Source of the DNA: Oscillospiraceae bacterium
GTDB taxonomy: Bacteria > Bacillota > Clostridia > Oscillospirales > Oscillospiraceae
DNA: 64,000 bases
Assembly: GCA_030625685.1 (NCBI GenBank)
Contig: DAOUQJ010000005.1
Location: 62,001-126,000, forward strand
Reading direction: 5' to 3'
The notes beneath the pieces are model-generated. The model searched no databases, was not told the DNA's origin, and was given only the letters and a program-made list of their open reading frames with translations. A program made the position numbers and the translations under genes. How positions within the stretch are numbered: the first letter of the stretch is position 1; every line of letters begins with the position of its first letter. Shown one piece after another: positions 8,478 through 16,724 of this stretch.

Positions 8478-9245
8478 GTGGCAAAAATCATCTCTTTGAT
8501 CAATGAAAAAGGTGGCGTCGGTAAAACAACCTCAACTAACATCATTGCCGCATGCCTAAAACATAATAATTACAAGGTTCTATGCATTGATTTCGACCCT
8601 CAAGGACACTTATCTTTTAGCATGGGTGCTAAAACCAAGGGTTGCAATACTATGTATGACGTTATACGTAGAACAGTCAAAACTAGATATGCCATTCAAG
8701 ACTCTAATGTAACCGATATCATTCCAGCAAACGATATGCTAAAAAGCATTGAACAGGAATTTACGGGCGTTGGAAATGAGCAACTACTCAAAGAAGCTTT
8801 AAAGAGTATTTCTCCATTATATGATTATATTTTGATTGATACACCACCTGAGTTAGGTCTTGTTTCCGCAAATGCTTTGGTTGCTTCAGATGTCGTAATC
8901 ATCCCCTGTTTACCTGACGGATATAGTCTACGTGGCATGATAAAAGTACATGAGACTATTTCTAGATTAAAACACGCATTCAATCCAGATTTAGTTTTGG
9001 GAGGAATTTTTTTAGTAAGATTCTATGGTAGAGAGAAACTAAGTCGCTCTGCTGCTGAAGTGCTAGAAGAAATCACAAAAAGTTTGGATATGCCTATCTT
9101 GAAAACACGTATACGACATAGTAATATCATCAGCCATGCAACTAGTGTACTGCAACTGAATGTAGTGGAAGATCGCAAACACAACAATGCAGTAAAAGAC
9201 TATCAAGATTTAGTTCAAGAATTATTAGAAAGGGGCACTTTATAA
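8478..9245 (+). CDS. ParA/Soj-type ATPase
   Basis: 255 residues. GTG 8478 is five bases after AGGAGGTGG (8464-8472). The deviant Walker A is EKGGVGKTTS with signature Lys11 and Lys16. Walker A' is CIDFDPQGHLSFSMG and Walker B is YILIDTPPELG. This is the dimerising, DNA- or membrane-patterning ParA fold rather than FlhG/MinD, because the C-terminal amphipathic membrane helix of MinD is not evident. Its stop codon overlaps the ATG of a ComFB-domain gene, and no ParB or parS-like gene follows. It may position a cellular structure or a regulatory complex rather than a chromosome. Confidence 0.85.
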   Translation: MAKIISLINEKGGVGKTTSTNIIAACLKHNNYKVLCIDFDPQGHLSFSMGAKTKGCNTMYDVIRRTVKTRYAIQDSNVTDIIPANDMLKSIEQEFTGVGNEQLLKEALKSISPLYDYILIDTPPELGLVSANALVASDVVIIPCLPDGYSLRGMIKVHETISRLKHAFNPDLVLGGIFLVRFYGREKLSRSAAEVLEEITKSLDMPILKTRIRHSNIISHATSVLQLNVVEDRKHNNAVKDYQDLVQELLERGTL

Positions 9246-9694
9246 TGGGCGCGAAACCCAAATCTGAGAAAGACCTATTAATGAGCAAACTAGTTCCAGC
9301 TCTAAATGATAACCCCTTCTCTAGTTATTATGAAGGTACTGATGAGGAATTGTCTGTTTCCATCCCTTCTAAAAATGATGATGCGCTATCTAGTTTACAC
9401 AATCGTCTTTTTGCTAGAGATGAAAAGGCCACAAATCACTCTTTTGCTCCCGTGAATCTAATGGAAGCTTTGGTATTACAACATATGGATTCTGTTATGA
9501 AAAGATTTAATGTGTGCCGATGTGATCGTTGCAGTTGTGATGTTGTAGCCTATACTTTAAACCAGTTGCCAACAAAATATGTCGTAGCAGATGCAGCCCA
9601 TCGCAAAGAATTAGAAGAGGCAATTGCAACTAAACTAGTTTTGGATGCATTGGTGAATGCCGTAATAAAAGTCCGCGCTAATCCTCGCCACTAA
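9245..9694 (+). CDS. ComFB-domain protein with an N-terminal extension
   Basis: 149 residues. Its ATG overlaps the TAA of the ParA gene (TAATG), so translation is coupled. Residues 1-66 are polar and probably disordered. Residues 70-125 match the ComFB family: NLMEALVLQHMDSVMKRF, then a cysteine cluster (Cys91, 93, 96, 98 in VCRCDRCSCD) and DVVAYTLNQLPTKYVV. ComFB proteins bind metal through such cysteines, and cyanobacterial members have been described as cyclic-dinucleotide receptors. Here it takes the place a ParB partner would have. That it controls or localises through the ParA protein is inference. Confidence 0.78.
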   Translation: MGAKPKSEKDLLMSKLVPALNDNPFSSYYEGTDEELSVSIPSKNDDALSSLHNRLFARDEKATNHSFAPVNLMEALVLQHMDSVMKRFNVCRCDRCSCDVVAYTLNQLPTKYVVADAAHRKELEEAIATKLVLDALVNAVIKVRANPRH

Positions 9695-9728
9695 TGATAA
9701 ATACTCTTTTTCTTCAATACTGATTTTA

Positions 9729-9774
9729 CCTCACTTTTTGTTGGAATAATATCTGACAATAAAGTGGGGTTTTT
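9729..9774 (+). terminator. Intrinsic terminator of the parA-comFB unit
   Basis: CCTCACTTT (9729-9737) pairs with AAAGTGGGG (9761-9769), one G-T pair, followed by a T-run. The loop is long (23 bases). Confidence 0.65.
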
Positions 9775-9830
9775 ATTTGTTCACTTCTTCTTTTCATCTT
9801 CATATTTTGATTTAGTTTAGCGGTCTCATA

Positions 9831-9880
9831 AAAAAAAGAACTTGTCTTCTATATAATATAGATGACAAGTTCTTTTTTTT
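9831..9880. terminator. Bidirectional terminator between comFB and flagellin genes
   Basis: An A-run plus AGAACTTGTC (9837-9846) is mirrored by GACAAGTTCT (9864-9873) and a T-run. The inner bases extend the stem. It would end the flagellin transcript on the minus strand as well as read-through from the + side. Confidence 0.85.
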
Positions 9881-9934
9881 AGTTGTTGCAATAATCGAAT
9901 GTTCGTTTTATCTTGCAGATAAATTCGAAAACAA

Positions 9935-11422
9935 TTATTGTAGCAATTGTAGAATTGCTTGTGGTTGTTGGTTTGCTTGTGCCAACATCGCTTGCGCTGC
10001 TTGAGTCAAAATGTTGTTTTTGGTGTAATTCATCATTTCTTTTGCCATATCTGTATCGCGAACACGGCTGTTAGCAGCTGTCATATTTTCTGCTGTTGTG
10101 TCTAGGTTGTTGATGGTGTATTCCAAACGATTTTGCAAAGAACCAAGGTTTGCACGGTTAGTGGAAACTGTGTTAATGGCATCTTTAATAGTTTGGATAG
10201 AGTCACCAGCAGTTTTTTGTGAAGACACATCCAATGATTCAATACCCAAACCTGTTGAAGTCAAATCAGCAACTTGAACTGAAACACTGTTTTGTGTATC
10301 ATTTGTTGCGCCAATTTGCAAGCTTAGACCACCAGTCATTGTAACACCCAAAGCTGTTGCAGAAGCACCTGTTGCAGTTGATACAATGTCAAGTTCAGCA
10401 CCACTTGCAGAAGAAGATCCATTGGACAAAGAAAGTGCGGAATCTGCAGCAGAAGCAATTGCAGTCGCATCAGCACTTGTACCTACTTCAATTGCAGTAT
10501 TAGTGCCTGATGCAGAGTCACCAGTAGCAACAAATTCATATGTGCTACCATCAACTGTAATAGTGTTGCCAATTACATCTGAACCAGTTTTACCAGTGAA
10601 ATCAAGAGTAGTAATTGCACCAGTCGCTGTACCATCAGTACCTGCAGCTACTGTACCCGCATCACCACCAGCTGTGCCAGAACCAGCATTATATGTTGCA
10701 GCCGTTAGAGTTGTACCAGTACCAGCTGTGTCAGCAGTAAGGGTAATTGTACCATCAGATTCTACTACTGTAGAAGCATTTTGGGTTCCATCTGCATTAA
10801 TTGCAGCTGCTAAAGCAGTTGTTTGATCTGCTGGAGTACCACCGCCACCAACTGCTGCAAGATCATATGATTTACCATTAACAGTAACTGTAGCATCGCC
10901 AGTCAAAGCAGTTGTAATTTTAATGCCTGTCACTTTAGCCGCAGTAGGAACCGCATCAGTACCTGCTTCAGTAGAAACAGTTGCAGGACCAGAAAGGTTA
11001 CCATTCAGTAGTTTAATACCATTAAAATCAGTTGCGTCAGCAATACGAGTGATTTCAGATTTCAAATCGTTCACTTCTTTTTGAATTGCTTCACGGTCAA
11101 CATCATCTTGAATGGTTCCGTTTGCAGATTTTGTTGCTAGCTCTGTCATACGGTTAAGCATGTTATGAATTTCTTGCGTAGCACCCTCAGCAGTTTGAAT
11201 GAGAGAGATACCATCTTGTGAGTTAGCGGAAGCTTGTTCAAGTCCTTTGATTTGAGCTTTCATTTTTTCGCTAATTGCTAGACCAGAAGCGTCATCAGCA
11301 GCGCGATTGATGCGGAAACCTGAAGACAATTTTTCTAGTGACTTACCTACATTTGAATTGTTGATGCCCAAAGAACGGTTTGCGTTCATTGACATTACGT
11401 TTGTTCTTACTACCATACCCAT
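9935..11422 (-). CDS. fliC: Flagellin, filament subunit
   Basis: 495 residues from ATG 11422, nine bases after GGAGG; a longer frame starting at 11458 includes the ribosome site and is rejected. The conserved D0/D1 N-terminus (VVRTNVMSMNANRSLG, LSSGFRINRAADDASGLAIS) and C-terminus (VRDTDMAKEMMNYTKNNILTQAAQAMLAQA) flank a central Ala/Thr/Gly/Ser-rich exposed region of roughly residues 155-400. That centre is less charged and more repetitive than the ends. Its leader carries candidate CsrA sites, and fliW and csrA lie directly upstream. It is the only flagellin gene in the window. Confidence 0.97.
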   Translation of the reverse strand: MGMVVRTNVMSMNANRSLGINNSNVGKSLEKLSSGFRINRAADDASGLAISEKMKAQIKGLEQASANSQDGISLIQTAEGATQEIHNMLNRMTELATKSANGTIQDDVDREAIQKEVNDLKSEITRIADATDFNGIKLLNGNLSGPATVSTEAGTDAVPTAAKVTGIKITTALTGDATVTVNGKSYDLAAVGGGGTPADQTTALAAAINADGTQNASTVVESDGTITLTADTAGTGTTLTAATYNAGSGTAGGDAGTVAAGTDGTATGAITTLDFTGKTGSDVIGNTITVDGSTYEFVATGDSASGTNTAIEVGTSADATAIASAADSALSLSNGSSSASGAELDIVSTATGASATALGVTMTGGLSLQIGATNDTQNSVSVQVADLTSTGLGIESLDVSSQKTAGDSIQTIKDAINTVSTNRANLGSLQNRLEYTINNLDTTAENMTAANSRVRDTDMAKEMMNYTKNNILTQAAQAMLAQANQQPQAILQLLQ

Positions 11423-11451
11423 AGTAAAGTTCCTCCTTGTAATTACCCTGA

Positions 11452-11468
11452 GCTTCATCCTTTGAAGC
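11452..11468 (-). promoter_or_regulatory. GGA-loop hairpin in the flagellin leader, candidate CsrA site
   Basis: On the minus strand GCTTCA-AAGGA-TGAAGC forms a 6-bp stem with GGA in the loop, the preferred CsrA target. A second GGA motif (ACAAGGAGG) is the Shine-Dalgarno itself, about 20 bases downstream. Two such sites, one on the ribosome site, match the arrangement known for Bacillus subtilis hag. Confidence 0.7.
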
Positions 11469-11470
11469 TA

Positions 11471-11499
11471 TTATCGGGTTCAAAAATAATATATATTTC
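11471..11499 (-). promoter_or_regulatory. Candidate sigma-28 promoter of flagellin
   Basis: The -10 is CCCGATAA (minus strand, 11478-11471), seven of eight matches to the sigma-28 consensus GCCGATAA. The -35 is weak (GAAATATA at 11499-11492) and the spacing is two bases long. Transcription from here would start just at the GGA hairpin, giving a leader of about 45 bases. Confidence 0.5.
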
Positions 11500-11558
11500 A
11501 AAGCAACAAAAGATTGACAGCGCTTATCCAACTCTTGTCGCTTGAAACCAAATTAAAG

Positions 11559-11816
11559 TCATTCCTGACTACCTAACAGAGCACGTAATTTTTCTGATGG
11601 TATTGAAATGGAAGTTGCTGCTTTTTTGTTCTCTTGCATCGCATCATATATTTCTGTACGCCATACTTTATATTTGCGAGGAGCATCTATCCCCAGCTGC
11701 ACTTCACGCTTACCGGATGTATTCCCCATTCCAATACGAGTAACTTGCACTCGAATGACATCATCCCCCACTTGAATAACAAAGGATTCATCTTTTTCTC
11801 TCGTAAGCATTAGCAT
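11559..11816 (-). CDS. csrA: CsrA, RNA-binding translational regulator, with an enlarged loop
   Basis: 85 residues against the usual 60-75. The core is intact: MLMLTREKDESFVI, then VQLGIDAPRKYKVWRTEIYDAMQ. The RNA-contacting Leu4/Arg6 region and the Arg of the HREEI-like motif (here WRTEI) remain. About six extra residues (MGNTSGKRE region) sit in the hairpin before QLGIDAP, and the C-terminus has an added tail of about 15 residues. CsrA blocks flagellin translation until FliW removes it. ATG 11816 lies eight bases after AGGTGG, which overlaps the end of fliW. Confidence 0.9.
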   Translation of the reverse strand: MLMLTREKDESFVIQVGDDVIRVQVTRIGMGNTSGKREVQLGIDAPRKYKVWRTEIYDAMQENKKAATSISIPSEKLRALLGSQE

Positions 11817-11819
11817 GGG

Positions 11820-12242
11820 TTACACCACCTTTTCTGCAAGTGGATAACGAACAGGATATTCATCCTCAAGTATAATTTGCATTGCGCGCTGTGTAGTTGG
11901 GTTAATAAGAATAGGGCTTTTCAAATTTACTGTAGCTTCGCTTGGATTTTCAGGAATTACACAAATTGTCCAAACCTCTAAATTTTCTTTTCCCAACGAT
12001 GTCAGAACATCTTGTTCTATTGTCGGTGTATAATTGGGAGAAAAGCATATATCGCGCATTAAAATAAAACAAAGAGAAGGTTCTTCAATGGATTGCATCC
12101 ATGCAATATTAAAATCTAGCGAATCATCAAATAGCAAAAAGTAGTTGCGATATTCTTCAAAACCAAACAGTGGCTGAATAAACTCTATGATGGCTTCTTC
12201 TTGCACATCGATCATACCGAAATCTCTTGTTTTACACTTCAT
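11820..12242 (-). CDS. fliW: FliW, CsrA antagonist and flagellin-binding assembly factor
   Basis: 140 residues, normal for FliW. Recognisable segments are IIEFIQPLFGFEEYRNYFLL, AWMQSIEEPSLCFILM and INPTTQRAMQIILEDEYPVRYPL. FliW binds free flagellin; when flagellin is secreted FliW instead binds CsrA and relieves repression. It is followed after 3 bp by csrA and then flagellin, so regulator, antagonist and target form one block. In many Firmicutes fliW-csrA follow the yviE gene; here the YviE-like gene is 40 kb away. Confidence 0.93.
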   Translation of the reverse strand: MKCKTRDFGMIDVQEEAIIEFIQPLFGFEEYRNYFLLFDDSLDFNIAWMQSIEEPSLCFILMRDICFSPNYTPTIEQDVLTSLGKENLEVWTICVIPENPSEATVNLKSPILINPTTQRAMQIILEDEYPVRYPLAEKVV

Positions 12243-12358
12243 TTGACTACCTGCTTTCAGTGTATCTAAACTCCCTAAACACGACCATGTTTGAAGCGTT
12301 CAATAAATTTATGCTACGCTTTTTCAAAAAACGAAACAATTATTATTAAATTTTAAAA

Positions 12359-12398
12359 AAATATTTGCCTATCTAATATTCTAGATAGGCAAATATTT
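12359..12398 (-). terminator. Strong terminator after the pilZ gene
   Basis: A perfect 17-bp inverted repeat (12359-12375 and 12382-12398) with a 6-base loop is followed on the minus strand by a T-run. It overlaps the pilZ stop codon and separates pilZ from fliW. Confidence 0.85.
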
Positions 12399-13041
12399 AT
12401 TTTCTAGATTTCTTTCTCTGAATAGCTGCTCGTTGCAATTCAAAAATACACTGACTTAGCTGATTTGAAGTTCTCATATCTAAGTTTTGGAATTCACAAC
12501 GATATAAAAACACATCATATTGAATTTCAATTACTTCTAAAATTCTGCATGTAAGCGTAAAAGCTGGGATAGTCTCAGAAAGCTTCAACTGGTACAGTTC
12601 AATAATTTCAAAAACATCAAACTGAGCATTAGATCGAAATTTTATCCCTCCAAGGCTTAGTTCAATTAGGTCCGCAGTCAACTCTACTTGGGCATCCTCT
12701 TCTTCAGTTTCTTTTTTAACATGACAGTTGGCATTTGCCTTTACACGAAAAAAACTACGCCGTTCAAAGTCTTGATACACTATAATATCTGTTACACGAC
12801 ATAGATTGTCATCTGATAAGTATACACGACCACCAAAAAAAACGCTTTGTTTATTTATTCTTACAGCAAGCTTAATACGTGCGCCATAAGCTAAAATCAT
12901 CAATGGTTCATTACTCTTTGATACCAGATCAAATGTTAAACTTGGCTGTTCATTGACCGCAATAATCTTACCATAAAACAAAAAATCGTTATCCATTGTC
13001 TTTGCTTCACACATAGCGTCTTTATAAAGCGAAATATCCAT
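12397..13041 (-). CDS. PilZ-domain c-di-GMP receptor, YcgR-like flagellar brake
   Basis: 214 residues from ATG 13041, eight bases after GAGG; the upstream ATG at 13068 lacks a site. The N-terminal YcgR-type beta domain (1-90) precedes a PilZ domain. The binding motif RxxxR is present (Arg95-Ser-Phe-Phe-Arg99). The second motif, normally D/NxSxxG, reads ELSLGG (127-132), a conservative Asp-to-Glu change. YcgR-type proteins slow the motor through MotA/FliG or FliM when c-di-GMP is high. It sits between the che operon and the flagellin block. A homologue without these motifs is encoded at 50565-51284. Confidence 0.88.
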   Translation of the reverse strand: MDISLYKDAMCEAKTMDNDFLFYGKIIAVNEQPSLTFDLVSKSNEPLMILAYGARIKLAVRINKQSVFFGGRVYLSDDNLCRVTDIIVYQDFERRSFFRVKANANCHVKKETEEEDAQVELTADLIELSLGGIKFRSNAQFDVFEIIELYQLKLSETIPAFTLTCRILEVIEIQYDVFLYRCEFQNLDMRTSNQLSQCIFELQRAAIQRKKSRK

Positions 13042-13323
13042 ATAATTATCCTCTTCATCCCAAAGCATTTTAAAATCATAGCATAATTCTTTTTAAAAAA
13101 TGCACGAATATTAACTAAAATTATATCAATTTTTTCTCTTCAAAACAAGAATTTGAAAGCAAATTTATGCAATCAAAACTTATAATTCGACAAAAACTTT
13201 TGTTTTTTAACAAATAATTCAAAATTATTTTGAAATTTCTTCAAACAACACTTGTTTTTTCTATATTCTATAGAATAAGTATAATAATACCGTTTATATT
13301 ACCATAATTAAGAAGGTGGAATT
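13042..13323. other. Divergent intergenic region between pilZ and cheA
   Basis: A very A/T-rich region that must hold both promoters. A TATAAT lies at 13280-13285 on the + strand, but no well-spaced -35 was found, and no clear sigma-28 element was seen. cheA begins after AAGGTGG at 13314. Confidence 0.4.
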
Positions 13324-15366
13324 ATGCATACGATAGACCCAGCTATGGAATCAATGCTGGAAGCATTTGTTTTTGAAACCGAGTCAATGCTTGAACAATT
13401 AGATGATATACTTTTACAATCAGAACGTGCCAAAAGCTTAACCCTTGAAAATATTAACGATATTTTCCGCATTACACATACCATCAAAGGTTCTGCTGCT
13501 ATGATGAGTTACGATGGCATATCTGAATTGGCTCATGCCTTAGAAGATGTGTTTTATGTGCTCCGCGAAGAACCTGGAAAGTTGGCTTTAATTTATGACA
13601 CCCTCTTTGATTTAGTTTTATCTACATCTGATTTCTTTAAAGTCGAGCTCGAAAAATTACAAGAGTCTTCAGAATATGTCGAGGGTAACCCATCACATTT
13701 AATTCAACGTCTTCATGAACAAGCAAAACTCTTGTCAAATGAATCCCCTACTTCATTTGAACCTGAAAAGGCTGATTCCATTAAATCAGACAATACTGTC
13801 TTTCAGCCCCAATCAAATTCATATGAAATTTTGATTCATTTCGAAGATGACTGCCAAATGGAACATATGCGTGCATTTATGCTTATGACCCAATTACAAA
13901 ATTTTTGCGAAATTCTCAATACCATTCCTTCTAATCCCGAAGAAGACGCCTCACTTGCTGAACAAATCAATAAAAACGGATTTCAACTTCAAGTTGTACC
14001 AAATGACACTATTGATGATGTGCTAAAGTGCATTGAAGACTCTTTGAATATCAAGTCATATGAGGTTTTTGAGATTGAACTACCAGATTTGTCGACTATT
14101 GAAACTACTACTTTAGAAACCCATGAAGAAGTACTTCACTCATCTGAACACAATATGGATGAAAAAGTCGTAACTTCCATCAGTGGTGCAAAACAAAGCC
14201 TAATTAGCGTCAACAAGACCAAATTAGACCACCTCATGGATTTAGTAGGAGAATTGGTTACTGCAGAATCAATGGTTATACGCAATCCTGATTTAAAGGG
14301 TCTAAAATTAGATAACTTTACAAAATCCATTCGCGAGCTACGGAAACTTACTGATGAGTTACAGGATATCGTTATGTCCATTCGTATGGTACCACTTCAA
14401 AGCACGTTCAAAAAAATGGACCGTATCGTACGAGACATGAGTAAAAAACTAGATAAAAAAGTTGAATTGGTCATTGAAGGTGGCGATACTGAAATCGACA
14501 AAACGATTAGTGATGCCATCGCAGATCCATTTATGCATATGATTCGAAATGCAGTGGATCATGGAATGGAATTACCTGAAGAGCGTATCGCCCTTGGAAA
14601 AAGCGAAATTGGAACAATATCTCTATCTGCTCGAAATATCGGCGGTGAGATTCATATCGAAATTGCTGATGACGGTGCAGGTTTAGATGCACAAGCATTG
14701 TTGGAAAAAGCTCGCAACAATGGAATATTGACAAAACCAGAAAGTGAATATACGGATAAAGAAGCTTTCCAACTTATCATGTTACCTGGTTTTTCCACCA
14801 ATGAAGAAGTAACAGAATATTCCGGGCGTGGTGTCGGAATGGATGTGGTTCGCAAAAATATTGAACAAGTTGGCGGAAACATCACCATCCACAGTGAACG
14901 TAATGTAGGAACTACATTTTCAGTCAAAATACCACTCACACTTGCTATTGTAAGCGGAATGAACTTATCTGTTGGAAACACGGTATTCACCATCCCTATT
15001 ACTTCAATAACCCAGTCATTTAAAGTAGCTGATCAAAAACAAGTTATTACTAATGTAGATGGTTCAGAAATGATTATGCTTCGTGGTGAATGTTATCCCA
15101 TCATTCGCTTACATAATGTTTTTCAAATTGACACAAACACTACTGAAGCCACAGATGGCATCTTCATTCAAGTGGAAAGTATGAACTCACGCGCATGTAT
15201 TTTTGCAGATGAATTACTCGGTGAGTATCAGGTTGTCGTTAAACCATTTCCAACATTTTTTAATAAATATAATTTGAAAGAACAAGGTCTTTCTGGTTGT
15301 AGTATTTTAGGTGACGGTACCATTAGTTTAATTTTAGACACCAATGGTCTTCTAAATTTGATATAA
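13324..15366 (+). CDS. cheA: CheA, chemotaxis histidine kinase
   Basis: 680 residues with the full domain order. The P1/Hpt phospho-acceptor is His52 (ITHTIKGSA). A single P2-like segment runs around 165-255 (SYEILIHFEDDC). P3 dimerisation begins near 300. The P4 kinase shows the N box (HMIRNAVDHG), G1 (DDGAGLD) and G2 (GRGVGMDVV). The P5 CheW-like domain runs from about 545. CheA autophosphorylates under control of chemoreceptors and passes phosphate to CheY, CheB and CheV. It heads a four-gene operon with cheW, cheR and cheB; the gap to cheW is 13 bp. Confidence 0.97.
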   Translation: MHTIDPAMESMLEAFVFETESMLEQLDDILLQSERAKSLTLENINDIFRITHTIKGSAAMMSYDGISELAHALEDVFYVLREEPGKLALIYDTLFDLVLSTSDFFKVELEKLQESSEYVEGNPSHLIQRLHEQAKLLSNESPTSFEPEKADSIKSDNTVFQPQSNSYEILIHFEDDCQMEHMRAFMLMTQLQNFCEILNTIPSNPEEDASLAEQINKNGFQLQVVPNDTIDDVLKCIEDSLNIKSYEVFEIELPDLSTIETTTLETHEEVLHSSEHNMDEKVVTSISGAKQSLISVNKTKLDHLMDLVGELVTAESMVIRNPDLKGLKLDNFTKSIRELRKLTDELQDIVMSIRMVPLQSTFKKMDRIVRDMSKKLDKKVELVIEGGDTEIDKTISDAIADPFMHMIRNAVDHGMELPEERIALGKSEIGTISLSARNIGGEIHIEIADDGAGLDAQALLEKARNNGILTKPESEYTDKEAFQLIMLPGFSTNEEVTEYSGRGVGMDVVRKNIEQVGGNITIHSERNVGTTFSVKIPLTLAIVSGMNLSVGNTVFTIPITSITQSFKVADQKQVITNVDGSEMIMLRGECYPIIRLHNVFQIDTNTTEATDGIFIQVESMNSRACIFADELLGEYQVVVKPFPTFFNKYNLKEQGLSGCSILGDGTISLILDTNGLLNLI

Positions 15367-15379
15367 GGAGTCGTGTCAT

Positions 15380-15862
15380 ATGAACAACGAAGCAGTCGTA
15401 ACACAAGATTTAAATCTAGATTTAAATGATCGATTTCTACTCTTTAACATTGAGGACTTATTATACGGAGTTTCCCTCGCGTTGGTTTTAGAAATCATTC
15501 AAATTCAGCATATTACTCACTTGCCTGGTGTAGCTCCGTATATCGAAGGCATCATCAATTTGCGTGGCAAAGTTATACCAGTCTTAAATGTACGTAGTAA
15601 ACTCCATCTTCCTCGCCGTGATTACGATGAAAAAACATGTATTGTTGTAGTTGATATGCAAGACATGCAAATCGGTTTAATTGTTGACAGTGTTTCTGAA
15701 GTCATTACAGTTGACCGTGAAAACTTAACTAGCCCACCAGAAGGTGGAGACCAATCCATGCAATATTTATCTTCAGTGACTGAAATTAATGGAAAAGCAG
15801 TATTAAACATTGACTTTAAACGTTTTTTTCAAGAGGATATTGAGCAATTTGCAAACTTCTAA
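15380..15862 (+). CDS. cheW: CheW, receptor-kinase coupling protein
   Basis: 160 residues, a single CheW beta-barrel domain. Typical segments are LLFNIEDLLYGVSLALVLEI, ITHLPGVAPYIEGIINLRGKVIPVLNVRSKL and GLIVDSVSEVI. It links receptors to the P5 domain of CheA. ATG 15380 follows AAGGAG. CheV (42918-43829) offers a second, phosphorylatable CheW-type coupler. Confidence 0.96.
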   Translation: MNNEAVVTQDLNLDLNDRFLLFNIEDLLYGVSLALVLEIIQIQHITHLPGVAPYIEGIINLRGKVIPVLNVRSKLHLPRRDYDEKTCIVVVDMQDMQIGLIVDSVSEVITVDRENLTSPPEGGDQSMQYLSSVTEINGKAVLNIDFKRFFQEDIEQFANF

Positions 15863-15872
15863 GGTGGATTCA

Positions 15873-16718
15873 ATGAATTTTACGAATCATTCCTCTTTAA
15901 TTTCTTTAACTGAAAAAGAATTTCATGATATTATATCTTTTGTATATAAAAATTATGGTATTGATTTGAGCAACAAAAAAAAACTTATTGAAGGTAGATT
16001 ATCTTATACATTAAAGTCACGAGGAATTCAAAGTTTTACAGAATATCTCAAGCTTTTGCAGCAAGATACAACTGCATCTGAGGTAAAGCTTTTCCTCAAT
16101 AAGATTACTACCAATCACAGCTATTTTGCTCGTGAAAATGACCATTTCGATTTTTTAATACAACAAGCACTCCCTTATTTGGAGAAACATCGTAATCATG
16201 ACTTGCGCACATGGAGTGCAGGTTGCTCTTATGGCCAAGAACCATATAATATTGCAATGGCAATGGATGAATACTTTGGTCGCCGTTCTCTTTCTTGGGA
16301 TACGACTATTTTGGCATCAGATATCTCTTCAGAAGTTTTGCAAAAAGCAAAAAATGGAATTTATCCAGCCAATAATATGACCTCATTACCGCCAAGTTGG
16401 AAAGAAAAATATTTCCAAAAAATCTCGGATGATTCCTATCAAGTGACCGAAAAAATACGTAAAGAGGTTGTATTTCAGAATTTTAACTTGATGCATCCTA
16501 TTAAGCCCAAAAAACCTTTTGATATTATTTTTTGTCGCAATGTTATGATTTATTTCGACAACGAAACCACCAATCAACTGATTGAACGGTTTTATCAAGC
16601 TACAGCGTGGGGCGGTTATTTATTTATTGGACATTCAGAATCCATTGATAAGAACCGCACAAAATATACGTATATTCGACCAGCCGTATATCAAAAACTT
16701 CCAAAGAAAGGGATTTGA
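15873..16718 (+). CDS. cheR: CheR, chemoreceptor glutamate methyltransferase
   Basis: 281 residues from ATG 15873, five bases after AGGTGG; a longer in-frame start inside cheW is rejected. The N-terminal helical CheR domain holds the NHSYFAREND motif. The SAM-binding motif is WSAGCSYGQEPYNIAM (Gln where Glu is usual), and the catalytic-domain motif is FCRNVMIYFD. It uses S-adenosylmethionine to methylate receptor glutamates during adaptation, opposite CheB encoded next to it. Confidence 0.95.
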   Translation: MNFTNHSSLISLTEKEFHDIISFVYKNYGIDLSNKKKLIEGRLSYTLKSRGIQSFTEYLKLLQQDTTASEVKLFLNKITTNHSYFARENDHFDFLIQQALPYLEKHRNHDLRTWSAGCSYGQEPYNIAMAMDEYFGRRSLSWDTTILASDISSEVLQKAKNGIYPANNMTSLPPSWKEKYFQKISDDSYQVTEKIRKEVVFQNFNLMHPIKPKKPFDIIFCRNVMIYFDNETTNQLIERFYQATAWGGYLFIGHSESIDKNRTKYTYIRPAVYQKLPKKGI

Positions 16719-16724
16719 TAAATT

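Noticed and set aside
8478-9245. ParA gene as flhG
   Set aside because: Lacks the FlhG/MinD-type C-terminal membrane helix and the flhF neighbour; its partner is a ComFB protein.
10386-10826. Long + strand frame inside the flagellin gene
   Set aside because: Exactly opposite the repetitive Ala/Thr/Ser part of flagellin; its Val/Ala/Pro/Ser-rich translation is the mirror of that composition, with no ribosome site.
15810-15872. Longer cheR start inside cheW
   Set aside because: The ATG at 15873 has AGGTGG at the proper distance and begins the conserved CheR domain.
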